Assembly: GCA_037446575.1 (NCBI GenBank) | Contig: JBBIII010000026.1 | Span: forward strand, 1 to 27,745 | DNA: 27,745 nt | DNA from: JBBIII01 sp037446575 | GTDB taxonomy: Bacteria > Bacteroidota > Ignavibacteria > UBA10030 | Direction of reading: 5' to 3' | Part shown: piece by piece, positions 1-6,527 of the stretch | How the letters are laid out: each line of letters opens with the position of its first letter | How positions within the stretch are numbered: the stretch's first letter is position 1 | Program-made: the position numbers and the translations under genes | Notes under the pieces: model-generated | Databases searched by the model: none | The model's input: only the letters and a program-made list of their open reading frames with translations | What the model was told of the DNA's origin: nothing

Positions 1-32
1 AAAAAAGCTCAAGTTATTAAACCAGAGCTTTT
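1..32 (-). terminator. Rho-independent terminator of the initiator tRNA gene
   Basis: Read on the minus strand, an AAAAGCTC arm and a GAGCTTTT arm (plus-strand 25-32 and 3-10) form an 8-bp stem with a 14-base loop. The second arm runs into a run of T. It lies 6 bases beyond the 3' end of the tRNA and fits an intrinsic terminator. The structure reaches the window edge, so the full T run cannot be judged. Confidence 0.7.
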
Positions 33-38
33 GATTTG

Positions 39-111
<73 letters not shown>

Positions 112-128
112 GTGTTATTTTCTTAAAT

Positions 129-157
129 AATATAAGACCATTTTACTGCTCAGTCAA
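129..157 (-). promoter_or_regulatory. Sigma-70-type promoter of tRNA-fMet
   Basis: On the minus strand the -35 box TTGACT (plus 152-157) is followed after exactly 17 bases by the -10 box TATATT (plus 129-134). This places the transcription start about 10 bases before the tRNA. The -35 box overlaps the folA stop codon, so the tRNA promoter is tucked into the end of the upstream gene. Confidence 0.65.
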
Positions 158-669
158 GTTGCTTTTCCTGAAATTTTGGAACTTAAACCTAATTCTTTTA
201 TTTTATCGTTTTTAATAAAGTGTTGAAAGAAAAATTCTTCATGTATTTCTTCACTCACAAGTTTAAAATTTTTCTTTACATATTCTTCATAAGGAGGAAA
301 AAATGTATCACCTTCGAATTCTTCTTGTATGATTGTTAAGTATAATTCGTCAACCAAGTCTAACGTTGAATTAAATAGTAATCCTCCACCTATTATAAAA
401 ACCTTCTCTTCATTTTTTAACGCCTCTAACGCATTTGTTAACGACGAGTAAGTTTCAACTCCTTTAATTGGTTTTGATGATAAGACTATATTGCGGCGCT
501 TTGGCAATGGTTTGTTAATAGATTCATAGGTTTTTCTCCCCATTAATACTGCATGGTTAGTTGTGAGCTTTTTGAAATGCGCAATATCTTTAGGTATACG
601 CCAAGGGAGCATTCCGTTTTTACCTATTACACGATTTAGTGCAATAGCGGCAATTATGATAAGTTTCAT
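154..669 (-). CDS. folA: Dihydrofolate reductase
   Basis: Reduces 7,8-dihydrofolate to tetrahydrofolate with NADPH, in the cytoplasm. The 171-residue product shows the whole family core: the substrate-binding N-terminus IIIAAIALNRVIGKNGMLPW, the acidic catalytic residue D28 in IPKDIAHFKK (counterpart of E. coli D27), the NADPH motif VLMGRKTYESI and the second glycine motif IIGGG near residue 95. The ATG at 669 is preferred over an in-frame TTG two codons upstream because family members begin at the first beta-strand. It lies 71 bases downstream of thyX on the same strand and probably shares the speB-thyX transcript. Its presence is of interest because ThyX does not generate dihydrofolate, while the ThyA-like gene at 4923 might. 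The last 15 or so residues extend slightly beyond typical bacterial DHFRs. Confidence 0.96.
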   Translation of the reverse strand: MKLIIIAAIALNRVIGKNGMLPWRIPKDIAHFKKLTTNHAVLMGRKTYESINKPLPKRRNIVLSSKPIKGVETYSSLTNALEALKNEEKVFIIGGGLLFNSTLDLVDELYLTIIQEEFEGDTFFPPYEEYVKKNFKLVSEEIHEEFFFQHFIKNDKIKELGLSSKISGKAT

Positions 670-740
670 AAACAAAAAAATAAAATATCCATCACTTCAT
701 AATTTTTTTAGTGGTGAATATAATAATTGGTGTTTTTGTA

Positions 741-1670
741 TTATTTTTCTGACCATGGAATGCGAATACCTAAGATTTTAAATTTCTTCTCAATCTCTTC
801 ACGTTCAAGATTATATTTAAACGGTTCGCCAGAGGTGGGTATAAATCCGAATTCACAAGCAAGCGCGTTTGCGCCCTCAATATCATTGATTTGAATACGT
901 GCGATAATATCAATTTCCTGACGAGATAATTCCATTGCTCCAAATTGATAATCTTTAAAAGCTTTCCACACAAGTGGGCACCACTTGCTTACAATTTTTT
1001 CGCCGATTGTGTTAGCATATTCCCTAATTTCGAGTTGAGCATGACTTTCCATTCGTAAAGCTAAAAAGTGAAGTAAATTTTGCAAATCAATTTTCCAATA
1101 TGCTTCTGTATATGTGCTTAACGGTAAATCTTTACGAGCCTGTTCTCTCGCAATTCCAGCTTTTATTCGTTCGTTATATATTTTTTTTGCAAAATTATGC
1201 AGTTCGGTTTCTTGTTCAGAAAATTTCTCCCCCGTTTCTGCGTCGAGAAATCCTTCGCTTCCTTGACGATTACTTGTAGATTGAAGTCGCCATTTATCTG
1301 GTTGAGTTTTTTGTGCGGCGTCAATTGCTATGGAATAACGGGTCGAATATTCATTTACATTAGCTGTGCGATGTCGAATCCATTGCCGCCAGCAATCCAT
1401 AGGAACACGGAGGTGAAATTTTATCTCGCACATTTCAAAAGGTGAAGTATGATGATGCCTAAGAAGATACCTGATTAACTGTTCATCCTCGCGACTCTTT
1501 TTTGTTCCCTTCCCGTAAGAAACACGCGCCGCTTGAACAATCGAATAATCTGAACCCATATAATCGATTACTCGGACAAATCCGTCATCGAGCACGGGAA
1601 ATGGAACGCCGAGTATTGAATCTAAATCGGGAGCACTCGGGCGTTCAAGCTTTTCAAATTCGGGCGGCAT
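741..1670 (-). CDS. thyX: Flavin-dependent thymidylate synthase ThyX
   Basis: Methylates dUMP to dTMP using FAD, NADPH and methylene-tetrahydrofolate, releasing tetrahydrofolate rather than dihydrofolate. The signature RHR-x7-S is present at residues 99-109 (RHRTANVNEYS), followed by R111; the usual Ser at the sixth position of RHRxxSxNE is Asn here. The protein has 309 residues, toward the long end of the family, with an N-terminal extension of about 30 residues before FVRVIDYMGSDYSIVQAARV. The ATG at 1670 lies 2 bases after the speB stop codon, so translation is probably coupled to speB. The downstream gene is folA. Confidence 0.96.
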   Translation of the reverse strand: MPPEFEKLERPSAPDLDSILGVPFPVLDDGFVRVIDYMGSDYSIVQAARVSYGKGTKKSREDEQLIRYLLRHHHTSPFEMCEIKFHLRVPMDCWRQWIRHRTANVNEYSTRYSIAIDAAQKTQPDKWRLQSTSNRQGSEGFLDAETGEKFSEQETELHNFAKKIYNERIKAGIAREQARKDLPLSTYTEAYWKIDLQNLLHFLALRMESHAQLEIREYANTIGEKIVSKWCPLVWKAFKDYQFGAMELSRQEIDIIARIQINDIEGANALACEFGFIPTSGEPFKYNLEREEIEKKFKILGIRIPWSEK

Positions 1671-1672
1671 TC

Positions 1673-2572
1673 TTATAATGCGTAATTGAGTATTTTGGAA
1701 ATTAATTTTGCCGCGGTCATATCAGCATGCGGCAGAATTTTAATTGGCGCCAATTCGACAACATCTAAACCTATTATTTTTCTTTTTCGGGCAACTTTAC
1801 GAATACATTGCACTACTTCATCCCAAAATAATCCGTTCGGTTCTGGCGTGCCAGTGGCAGGCATTATAGATGGATCAAAAGCATCAACATCGAAGGAGAT
1901 AAAAACAGTGTCGGTCAATTTTTCAACAACATAATCATCCCAATATTTTAAAACTTTAGTGTATCCGCCTCGTCGTATTTCATGTGCATAATATGTATTT
2001 ACACCCCTATCTCTAATAAACTCAGCTTCTTCTTTGCATTGTGCTCTGATGCCTACTTGTACTAACTTATGTGGGTCTAAAAATTCGCAAACTCTCGCCA
2101 TAACTGATGCGTGACTATATTTATTTCCTAAATATTCAGATCGTAAATCGGAATGGGCGTCAAAATGGAGAATAGATAAATTTGGAAATAATTTTGCATA
2201 AGCGGCAATGACGGCTGAAGATATTGTGTGCTCGCCGCCAAGCGCTACAACAAATTTTTGTCGCTGAATAGTATCTAAAACTGTGTCATAAATTAGCTGT
2301 AATGCGCTCTCATCTGTTTTCTTCTCAAGCACAAGGGGTGGAAGCGTAGCAATGCCATGTTCTTTATAAATTTCTCTTTTTGTTTCTTCGTCAAAAAATT
2401 CTACATATTGCGATGCCTTTAATATTGCCTCAGGACCGTTCTTAGTTCCACCCCCATAACTAACCGTATGTTCGTATGGTATTGGAATTACAACTATTTT
2501 TGACGTTTCAAACGTAGAGTATTGTTTTTCAAGGCCTAAAAAATTTTTCTTTTTATCAAGTACTTTTACCAT
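1673..2572 (-). CDS. speB: Agmatinase (ureohydrolase family)
   Basis: Hydrolyses agmatine to putrescine and urea in polyamine synthesis; arginase-type enzymes share the same fold. The binuclear manganese site is complete: GGEH with H115, DAHSD with D138, H140 and D142, and SFDVDAFDP with D228 and D230. The start at 2572 is chosen because GGAGG lies 5 bases before this ATG; an in-frame TTG 24 bases upstream lies too close to the probable transcription start. It is the first gene of a speB-thyX-folA run with a 2-base gap to thyX. Agmatinase is more likely than arginase from overall resemblance, but substrate cannot be fixed from sequence, and no speA is in the window. Confidence 0.9.
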   Translation of the reverse strand: MVKVLDKKKNFLGLEKQYSTFETSKIVVIPIPYEHTVSYGGGTKNGPEAILKASQYVEFFDEETKREIYKEHGIATLPPLVLEKKTDESALQLIYDTVLDTIQRQKFVVALGGEHTISSAVIAAYAKLFPNLSILHFDAHSDLRSEYLGNKYSHASVMARVCEFLDPHKLVQVGIRAQCKEEAEFIRDRGVNTYYAHEIRRGGYTKVLKYWDDYVVEKLTDTVFISFDVDAFDPSIMPATGTPEPNGLFWDEVVQCIRKVARKRKIIGLDVVELAPIKILPHADMTAAKLISKILNYAL

Positions 2573-2595
2573 TTTTTCCTCCGGAAATTTGTTCA

Positions 2596-2624
2596 AATAT
2601 ATCTTAATCCTTATGGAAAAGCAA
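2596..2624 (-). promoter_or_regulatory. Promoter of speB-thyX-folA
   Basis: Minus-strand TTGCTT (plus 2619-2624), a 17-base spacer and TATATT (plus 2596-2601) form a good sigma-70 promoter. The start would be near 2589, leaving a leader of about 17 bases that contains the GGAGG ribosome-binding site. This supports the ATG at 2572 as the speB start. Confidence 0.6.
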
Positions 2625-2646
2625 GTTTATCTTTTTAACTATTAGC

Positions 2647-2675
2647 TTGACAAATAAACCTTTTGTTACGATTAT
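2647..2675 (+). promoter_or_regulatory. Possible promoter of the DUF2085-like gene
   Basis: A perfect TTGACA box at 2647-2652 is followed after 17 bases by GATTAT (4 of 6 matches to TATAAT). It lies back to back with the speB promoter. A start near 2682 would leave only a few untranslated bases before the ATG at 2689. Confidence 0.35.
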
Positions 2676-2688
2676 AGAAACGCGATAT

Positions 2689-3192
2689 ATGAACTTTAGA
2701 ATATATATTTTATTTACTATTCTTGTGATGCTATGGTGTGTGGGCATTGTTGTTGCCCCTGCGCTAAAACAGATAAATAATGAAACGGCTCAAGGTTTAT
2801 ATTCGTTTTATTCAAAAGTGTGCCATCAACAAGGAGAGCATTCTTTTCATTTAGGGAATGAAAAATTTGGCGTATGCATGCGCTGCACTTCTATTTATTT
2901 TGGTTTCTGTCTTAGTCTGTTATTAATGCCATTATTTGGAGCTTTAAAGAGAAATAAGATAACTGACAAGAAATTCTTGACAATTATTTTAATGCCAATG
3001 TTAATCGATATTGTACTTAATTTTTTAAATATCTCATCGAGTACAGTAGAAACACGAATTTTGTCTGGTCTGTTATTCGGATTAGCATCGCCATGGTTCA
3101 TTCTTCCATTAATTATTTCTGCAATATCCAAAATCATTGAAAACAAAAACTTAAAAGAGCTTGGAGTTACTAATTATGTTCGAGAAACCTAA
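2689..3192 (+). CDS. DUF2085-like small integral membrane protein
   Basis: Function unknown. The 167-residue product begins with a membrane segment (IYILFTILVMLWCVGIVVAP), then carries the conserved cysteine block CHQQGEHSFHLGNEKFGVC followed by MRCTSIYFGF, then three more hydrophobic segments. The C-H-Q and C-x2-R-C-T pattern around a loop between membrane helices is typical of DUF2085 proteins, possibly a metal or redox site. The ATG at 2689 is preferred over TTG at 2647, which is part of the probable -35 box. The gene overlaps the next by 17 bases, suggesting translational coupling. Confidence 0.7.
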   Translation: MNFRIYILFTILVMLWCVGIVVAPALKQINNETAQGLYSFYSKVCHQQGEHSFHLGNEKFGVCMRCTSIYFGFCLSLLLMPLFGALKRNKITDKKFLTIILMPMLIDIVLNFLNISSSTVETRILSGLLFGLASPWFILPLIISAISKIIENKNLKELGVTNYVRET

Positions 3193-3712
3193 TAAACATC
3201 GATCTGCAATTATTGGCGGATTAATTATCGGAGCAATTTCAGGGTTACCGGGTTTGAATTTTATAAATTGTTGTTGTTGTGCTGGCATTATGTTAGGCGG
3301 CGGTATATCGGTCTACTTATATAGTAGCGAGTTCAAAGTTGAAATGGCACCTTTGGAATCATCCGATGCATTGATTTTAGGAATTATTGCAGGCATAATT
3401 GGAGCTTTGTTATCTACATTGATTGGAGTGATTATAGTGCTGTCATTTGGTCCTGTTGAAGTGGAAATGGCGCGCAGTTTTTTTGAAAGACTTACAGAAA
3501 AACTTGAGAATAGCGGGTCGGTTCCTGCCGGCACGCTTGATAATTTGCGTGAACAATTCGATGATGCGATAAAAGAAGCGAGCACAGTTGGCGGAGTTCT
3601 TCGTTCGTTAATTTATTCTTTAATTATCTATCCGATATTCTCAATGTTGGGCGGTTTAATTTGTTTCAGCTTTTTTTGTAAAAAGAAACCGACTTCATCA
3701 ATGCCTATGTAG
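3176..3712 (+). CDS. Small membrane protein with a CCCC motif, function unknown
   Basis: I do not recognise a named family with certainty. The 178-residue product has a first hydrophobic hairpin containing INCCCCAGIMLGGG, a second hydrophobic segment around ALILGIIAGIIGALLSTLIG, a soluble stretch of about 60 polar residues (VEMARSFFERLTEKLENSG onward), and a last membrane segment before a lysine-rich tail (FFCKKK). Cysteine clusters followed by a glycine run occur in a broad set of small bacterial and archaeal membrane proteins of unknown role. The ATG at 3176 has GGAG 9 bases upstream, inside the end of the preceding gene. Confidence 0.6.
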   Translation: MFEKPNKHRSAIIGGLIIGAISGLPGLNFINCCCCAGIMLGGGISVYLYSSEFKVEMAPLESSDALILGIIAGIIGALLSTLIGVIIVLSFGPVEVEMARSFFERLTEKLENSGSVPAGTLDNLREQFDDAIKEASTVGGVLRSLIYSLIIYPIFSMLGGLICFSFFCKKKPTSSMPM

Positions 3713-4127
3713 ATTTAATTTTTATGATTAGCGATAAAGGTATCTAAAAATTTATGGTAGTTATTCGGTGTGACAACAATAATGTTAACAAAGAACACTC
3801 CCGATGGATTGCCTTTGGCAAGATTAAACTGATGTTACATTATTTGACATATTTATATTGTTGTTAATCATTTGTTTTTACTGTGCTTACATCTTTGGTA
3901 TCATCAGAGTTCTTTTATATCGTACTTGCGTATTTTTTTTGTGGGAACAACTACATCAATAATAAATTACAATTGCTTCATTATACCATAGCAATATAAA
4001 GCGATAGTGTTGTTTATAATATGTATCAAAAAGCTAAACTGTGGAGGTTGCAGAGTTACAAAGTGTAGAACACCAGTGGAACATCTTGGTAAAATTTGTT
4101 TAGTTAAAAAATGGGAAAAAATATAAA
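3713..4127. other. Gene-poor stretch between convergent transcription units
   Basis: No gene of normal length is supported. It contains two very short plus-strand reading frames: one from ATG 3754 (37 codons, ending LYCC) and one from GTG 4007 to 4126 (39 codons) rich in Cys and Lys (CGGC, then TKCRTP and GKICLVKKW). Neither has a ribosome-binding site or a recognisable homologue. They may be debris. No convincing hairpin terminator is visible for either flanking unit. Confidence 0.4.
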
Positions 4128-4832
4128 TCAAATAAACAAAGCTCTTTTTGTGTCGGAAGGGATAGTCTCGTATTCATCTTTATCGACAAAAACAATTTCT
4201 CTTCCAATTCCTTTCAGTTGAGTTGCAGTAGTTTTAATCCAAGAAGCTTTTGTTGCTATAGATTCATCAATACCAATACGCGCGCTTGCAATAAATCCGA
4301 CTTCGCGGCAGTAGTTTTGAAGACGAACTGCAAGGTTGATGCAAAAGCCCACATAATCGACTGTCTCATTTGTTGGTCCTCTTTTAAGTCCATAAACAGT
4401 GCCTCTTGCGACTCCGAAGCGAATACGAGCGGGTAATTCGGCAAGTGGAACAAGTTTTTGTGCTCTTTTCGTAACCTCGTCGAAACAAGTTTTCAAAATC
4501 CAAAGGTTTGTAATTAGGCCAACTTTAAATCCTTGAGGAATTGGTTCATTATCGTTTGATGCAATCCAAATATAGAGACCTCCATCACCTGTAAATTTCA
4601 CGAAGTCAGGTTCTCGTTCAAGTCCAAGCCATTTTGCATTTTCGGGCAACCAGTAAGGACGTTGTGATTGAAAAATCGAATGGATTGAGTTAAATATTGT
4701 ATTAAGATAATCGGGCACATACAGATGTACATCCTGTTGCATAAAAAACCGTGAGAAACCTTCGAGATCGAAAGAGACAACAATTGCTTCAGTGCCCAGA
4801 GCTCCTTTAGTATTGAATGGTTCAATAATCAT
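4128..4832 (-). CDS. Stand-alone class III nucleotidyl cyclase domain
   Basis: Probably makes cAMP from ATP. The 234-residue protein is a single soluble cyclase domain with no membrane segment or attached sensor. Active-site residues visible: metal aspartates D22 (VSFDLEGF) and D83 (KFTGDGG), the adenine-selecting pair K79 and D159 (DYVGFCIN), and the transition-state pair N166 and R170 (NLAVR). All expected positions of an ATP-type class III enzyme are filled, so it looks active. AGGA lies about 6 bases before the ATG at 4832. It lies 90 bases downstream of the ThyA-like gene on the same strand, likely one transcript. A regulatory or signalling role is inferred; what controls the enzyme is not evident. 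Confidence 0.75.
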   Translation of the reverse strand: MIIEPFNTKGALGTEAIVVSFDLEGFSRFFMQQDVHLYVPDYLNTIFNSIHSIFQSQRPYWLPENAKWLGLEREPDFVKFTGDGGLYIWIASNDNEPIPQGFKVGLITNLWILKTCFDEVTKRAQKLVPLAELPARIRFGVARGTVYGLKRGPTNETVDYVGFCINLAVRLQNYCREVGFIASARIGIDESIATKASWIKTTATQLKGIGREIVFVDKDEYETIPSDTKRALFI

Positions 4833-4922
4833 GTTTGTCCTGTTAAAATCTGATTGGAATGCATATACTTTAATAAAATAACTGCCATCATTATAAAAAA
4901 TGAATGCAATGTAAGCAAATCA

Positions 4923-5816
4923 TTATTTATGTTCTGCTTTATATTGTTCAATTTTTTTCAGTGTTGTATTTTCAGCCTCATTATACATTTCTTGAATGAA
5001 CGCATCGTTAAAATTGTATGTTCTGTCCTCAATACTCATAACATCAATTCGATTGAATAGCAATTTCTCGGCACTCTCGATATCCTTTCCATAAATGTGA
5101 TATGAGTCGGCTTGCCAATTCATTCTTCCGAGCTCCACTTTTTTTCCGGTCTTTTGTGCAATGCCGGCGGCAATAACAACTTTGTTGAATTGAATGAATC
5201 CAAACATATTCATAAAACTTGCACCCCAAGCGTCGTTACTTCTAAATCGAACATTGCAATTGAGCCACCATACTCCATTTTCATCTTCAATAATTCTGTA
5301 CCAAAGCGATTGTAAACAAGGCGGATCAAAACATTCTAAATCTAAGTTCGGCATCCAGGTAATCATCTGCGCTTGACGAGTATATGGTTGCGAGCTGAGT
5401 TTTTCTATTACCGAATTAATTTGGTCTATACAAATGAAACCTGACTTTTTAGATTTTCCGTCAACTAATTCATGCCATGCCCCATATGCCGCAAGCCGAC
5501 TATGATAGGTGTACTCCCAGCGTGTATCATTTGGATCGTTTATATTTTTGACCCAATCATCTTTATATCCCATTAATTCCATTACATATTCTCTAAGATT
5601 ATCAATACCTCCGGGAAACGCACGATGAATCATAGGGTCTTTCTCTGGCTCAAGGATTGTGATGTTCATTGTGGCATCAATACTTAATAGATCTCCAGGT
5701 TTATCGTATTGAGTTTTGAATTGAGAGCCTTTGTAGTATAATTCAATAAGCGCTTTTTCGTAAGCTTCCGCTAATGTTACACCTGTAACACTTAGAACCG
5801 GGATATTCTTTTGCAT
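4923..5816 (-). CDS. Divergent thymidylate synthase (ThyA) superfamily protein
   Basis: ThyA enzymes methylate dUMP, and relatives hydroxymethylate dCMP or dUMP. In this 297-residue protein the nucleophile region reads DPPCLQSLWYRI with C167, against PPCH in ThyA, so the following His is Leu. The phosphate/base region RFRSNDAWGASFMNM keeps R192, S193, D195 and N203; N203 matches the Asn that selects uracil, which is Asp in dCMP hydroxymethylases. DSYHIYGKD keeps H240 and Y242. The dimer arginine pair is TRQ (R147) rather than SRR. The N-terminal folate region is poorly conserved. It could be a thymidylate synthase, a modified-nucleotide enzyme, or a regulator. ThyX is encoded 3 kb away, so its role in dTMP supply is uncertain. 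The cyclase gene follows on the same strand. Confidence 0.7.
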   Translation of the reverse strand: MQKNIPVLSVTGVTLAEAYEKALIELYYKGSQFKTQYDKPGDLLSIDATMNITILEPEKDPMIHRAFPGGIDNLREYVMELMGYKDDWVKNINDPNDTRWEYTYHSRLAAYGAWHELVDGKSKKSGFICIDQINSVIEKLSSQPYTRQAQMITWMPNLDLECFDPPCLQSLWYRIIEDENGVWWLNCNVRFRSNDAWGASFMNMFGFIQFNKVVIAAGIAQKTGKKVELGRMNWQADSYHIYGKDIESAEKLLFNRIDVMSIEDRTYNFNDAFIQEMYNEAENTTLKKIEQYKAEHK

Positions 5817-6212
5817 AAGATAAATTCCAAAATGTGTGGAAGAATATTTGCAGAAAATTTAGTAAAAAATTATTTAAGAAGTTGGGTTAATTTACCAATT
5901 AAAGTTCACGCAAGAAATAAGAAATTCTGATTGGTGTTTGCATAATATATTCTATAAATCGCAATTTTTTAATCAGATACATCTTTAGTGATACTGTGTC
6001 CTATGTTATCCTCCCCATGTATCAATTCATATATGACAGTCACAGGGGGTTGTTTAAAGTCATAACTATTGTATCAGATTNNNNNNNNNNNNNNNNNNNN
6101 NNNNNNNNNNNNNNNNNNNNNNNNNNNNNNNNNNNNNNNNNNNNNNNNNNNNNNNNNNNNNNNNNNNNNNNNNNNNNNNNTCAAAATATTTATAAAAAAT
6201 ATTTATGACCTC
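5817..6212. other. Intergenic region with a 100-base assembly gap (N at 6081-6180)
   Basis: Bases 6081-6180 are all N, the conventional length for a scaffold gap of unknown size, so genes may be missing here. The left side (5817-6080) carries only short frames, including one at 5832-5930 beginning MCGR. A plus-strand frame from about 6017 runs open into the gap (MYQFIYDSHRGLFKV) and could be the beginning of a lost gene. I see no recognisable function. Confidence 0.8.
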
Positions 6213-6241
6213 TTGACAAACCGAAAAGGTTTTCGTATAGT
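6213..6241 (+). promoter_or_regulatory. Promoter of the ilv-leu cluster
   Basis: TTGACA at 6213-6218, a 17-base spacer, and TATAGT at 6236-6241 form a near-consensus sigma-70 promoter. A start near 6248 gives a leader of about 280 bases before ilvD, long enough to hold the leader reading frame and hairpins described at 6269-6491. Confidence 0.75.
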
Positions 6242-6268
6242 ATAACAGAAATTATTTACTTAAATACA

Positions 6269-6415
6269 GTGAAACAGAACAATCAAATATTCAATAAAAA
6301 AATATCAATAACCTCCACGGTTAATGGTGCAACTGTTCTGTCCACAATAGGTATATTACCACTTACAATTATTCTTAGCCTCTTGCTCGGACTTAGCCTA
6401 ATTATAGTAGGCTGA
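6269..6415 (+). CDS. Branched-chain amino acid leader peptide (putative attenuator)
   Basis: A 48-codon frame begins with GTG about 20 bases after the predicted transcription start and ends with TGA at 6413-6415. The peptide starts MKQNNQIFNKK and then becomes extremely rich in regulated amino acids: 9 Ile, 9 Leu and 3 Val of 48 residues, with 15 of residues 26-48 being Ile, Leu or Val (for example TIILSLLLGLSLIIVG at its end), plus 5 Thr. It lies in the leader of ilvD and overlaps competing inverted repeats. This matches the logic of the enterobacterial ilvL and leuL leaders, where ribosome stalling at scarce Ile, Leu or Val codons selects an RNA fold. The weak points are the lack of a clear ribosome-binding site and the GTG start. 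A small hydrophobic membrane peptide is the alternative. Confidence 0.6.
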   Translation: MKQNNQIFNKKISITSTVNGATVLSTIGILPLTIILSLLLGLSLIIVG

Positions 6416-6491
6416 GCTAAGCCAGAGGCGACGAAGCATACCGAATTCGGTACCCAAAAATAGGTTTTGCAGCGTTCACCTCTGGCAGAGG
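6374..6491 (+). promoter_or_regulatory. Mutually exclusive hairpins in the ilv leader (putative attenuator)
   Basis: Four segments can pair in alternatives: GCCTCT (6378-6383, inside the leader frame) with AGAGGC (6424-6429); CCAGAGG (6422-6428) with CCTCTGG (6479-6485); and CCTCT (6479-6483) with AGAGG (6487-6491). This is the 1:2, 2:3, 3:4 layout of classical attenuators. Within the coding part CTTAGC occurs at 6374 and again at 6392, and both copies can pair with GCTAAG (6416-6421); AGCCTA (6395) also pairs with TAGGCT (6408). A perfect palindrome TACCGAATTCGGTA lies at 6439-6452. The 3:4 hairpin is followed by AAAAG and not by a T run, so it is not an ordinary intrinsic terminator; the output step is unresolved. 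Confidence 0.45.
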
Positions 6492-6527
6492 AAAAGTATA
6501 TTGAAATCTGTTTGAAAGGGTATAAGT

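Noticed and set aside
4128..4832. Cyclase as the uridylate or cytidylate cyclase of a Pycsar defence system
   Set aside because: K79 and D159 occupy the adenine-selecting positions of ordinary adenylyl cyclases, and no typical Pycsar effector gene lies beside it.
5832..5930. A 32-codon frame starting MCGR, recalling the catalytic N-terminus of SRAP (YedK/HMCES) proteins
   Set aside because: Only four residues match; the rest does not follow the family and the frame ends after 32 codons. Chance or deep decay cannot be told apart.
6479..6491. CCTCT-GGC-AGAGG hairpin as a complete intrinsic terminator
   Set aside because: The stem is only 5 bp and is followed by AAAAG, not a T run. I kept it only as part of a possible fold switch.
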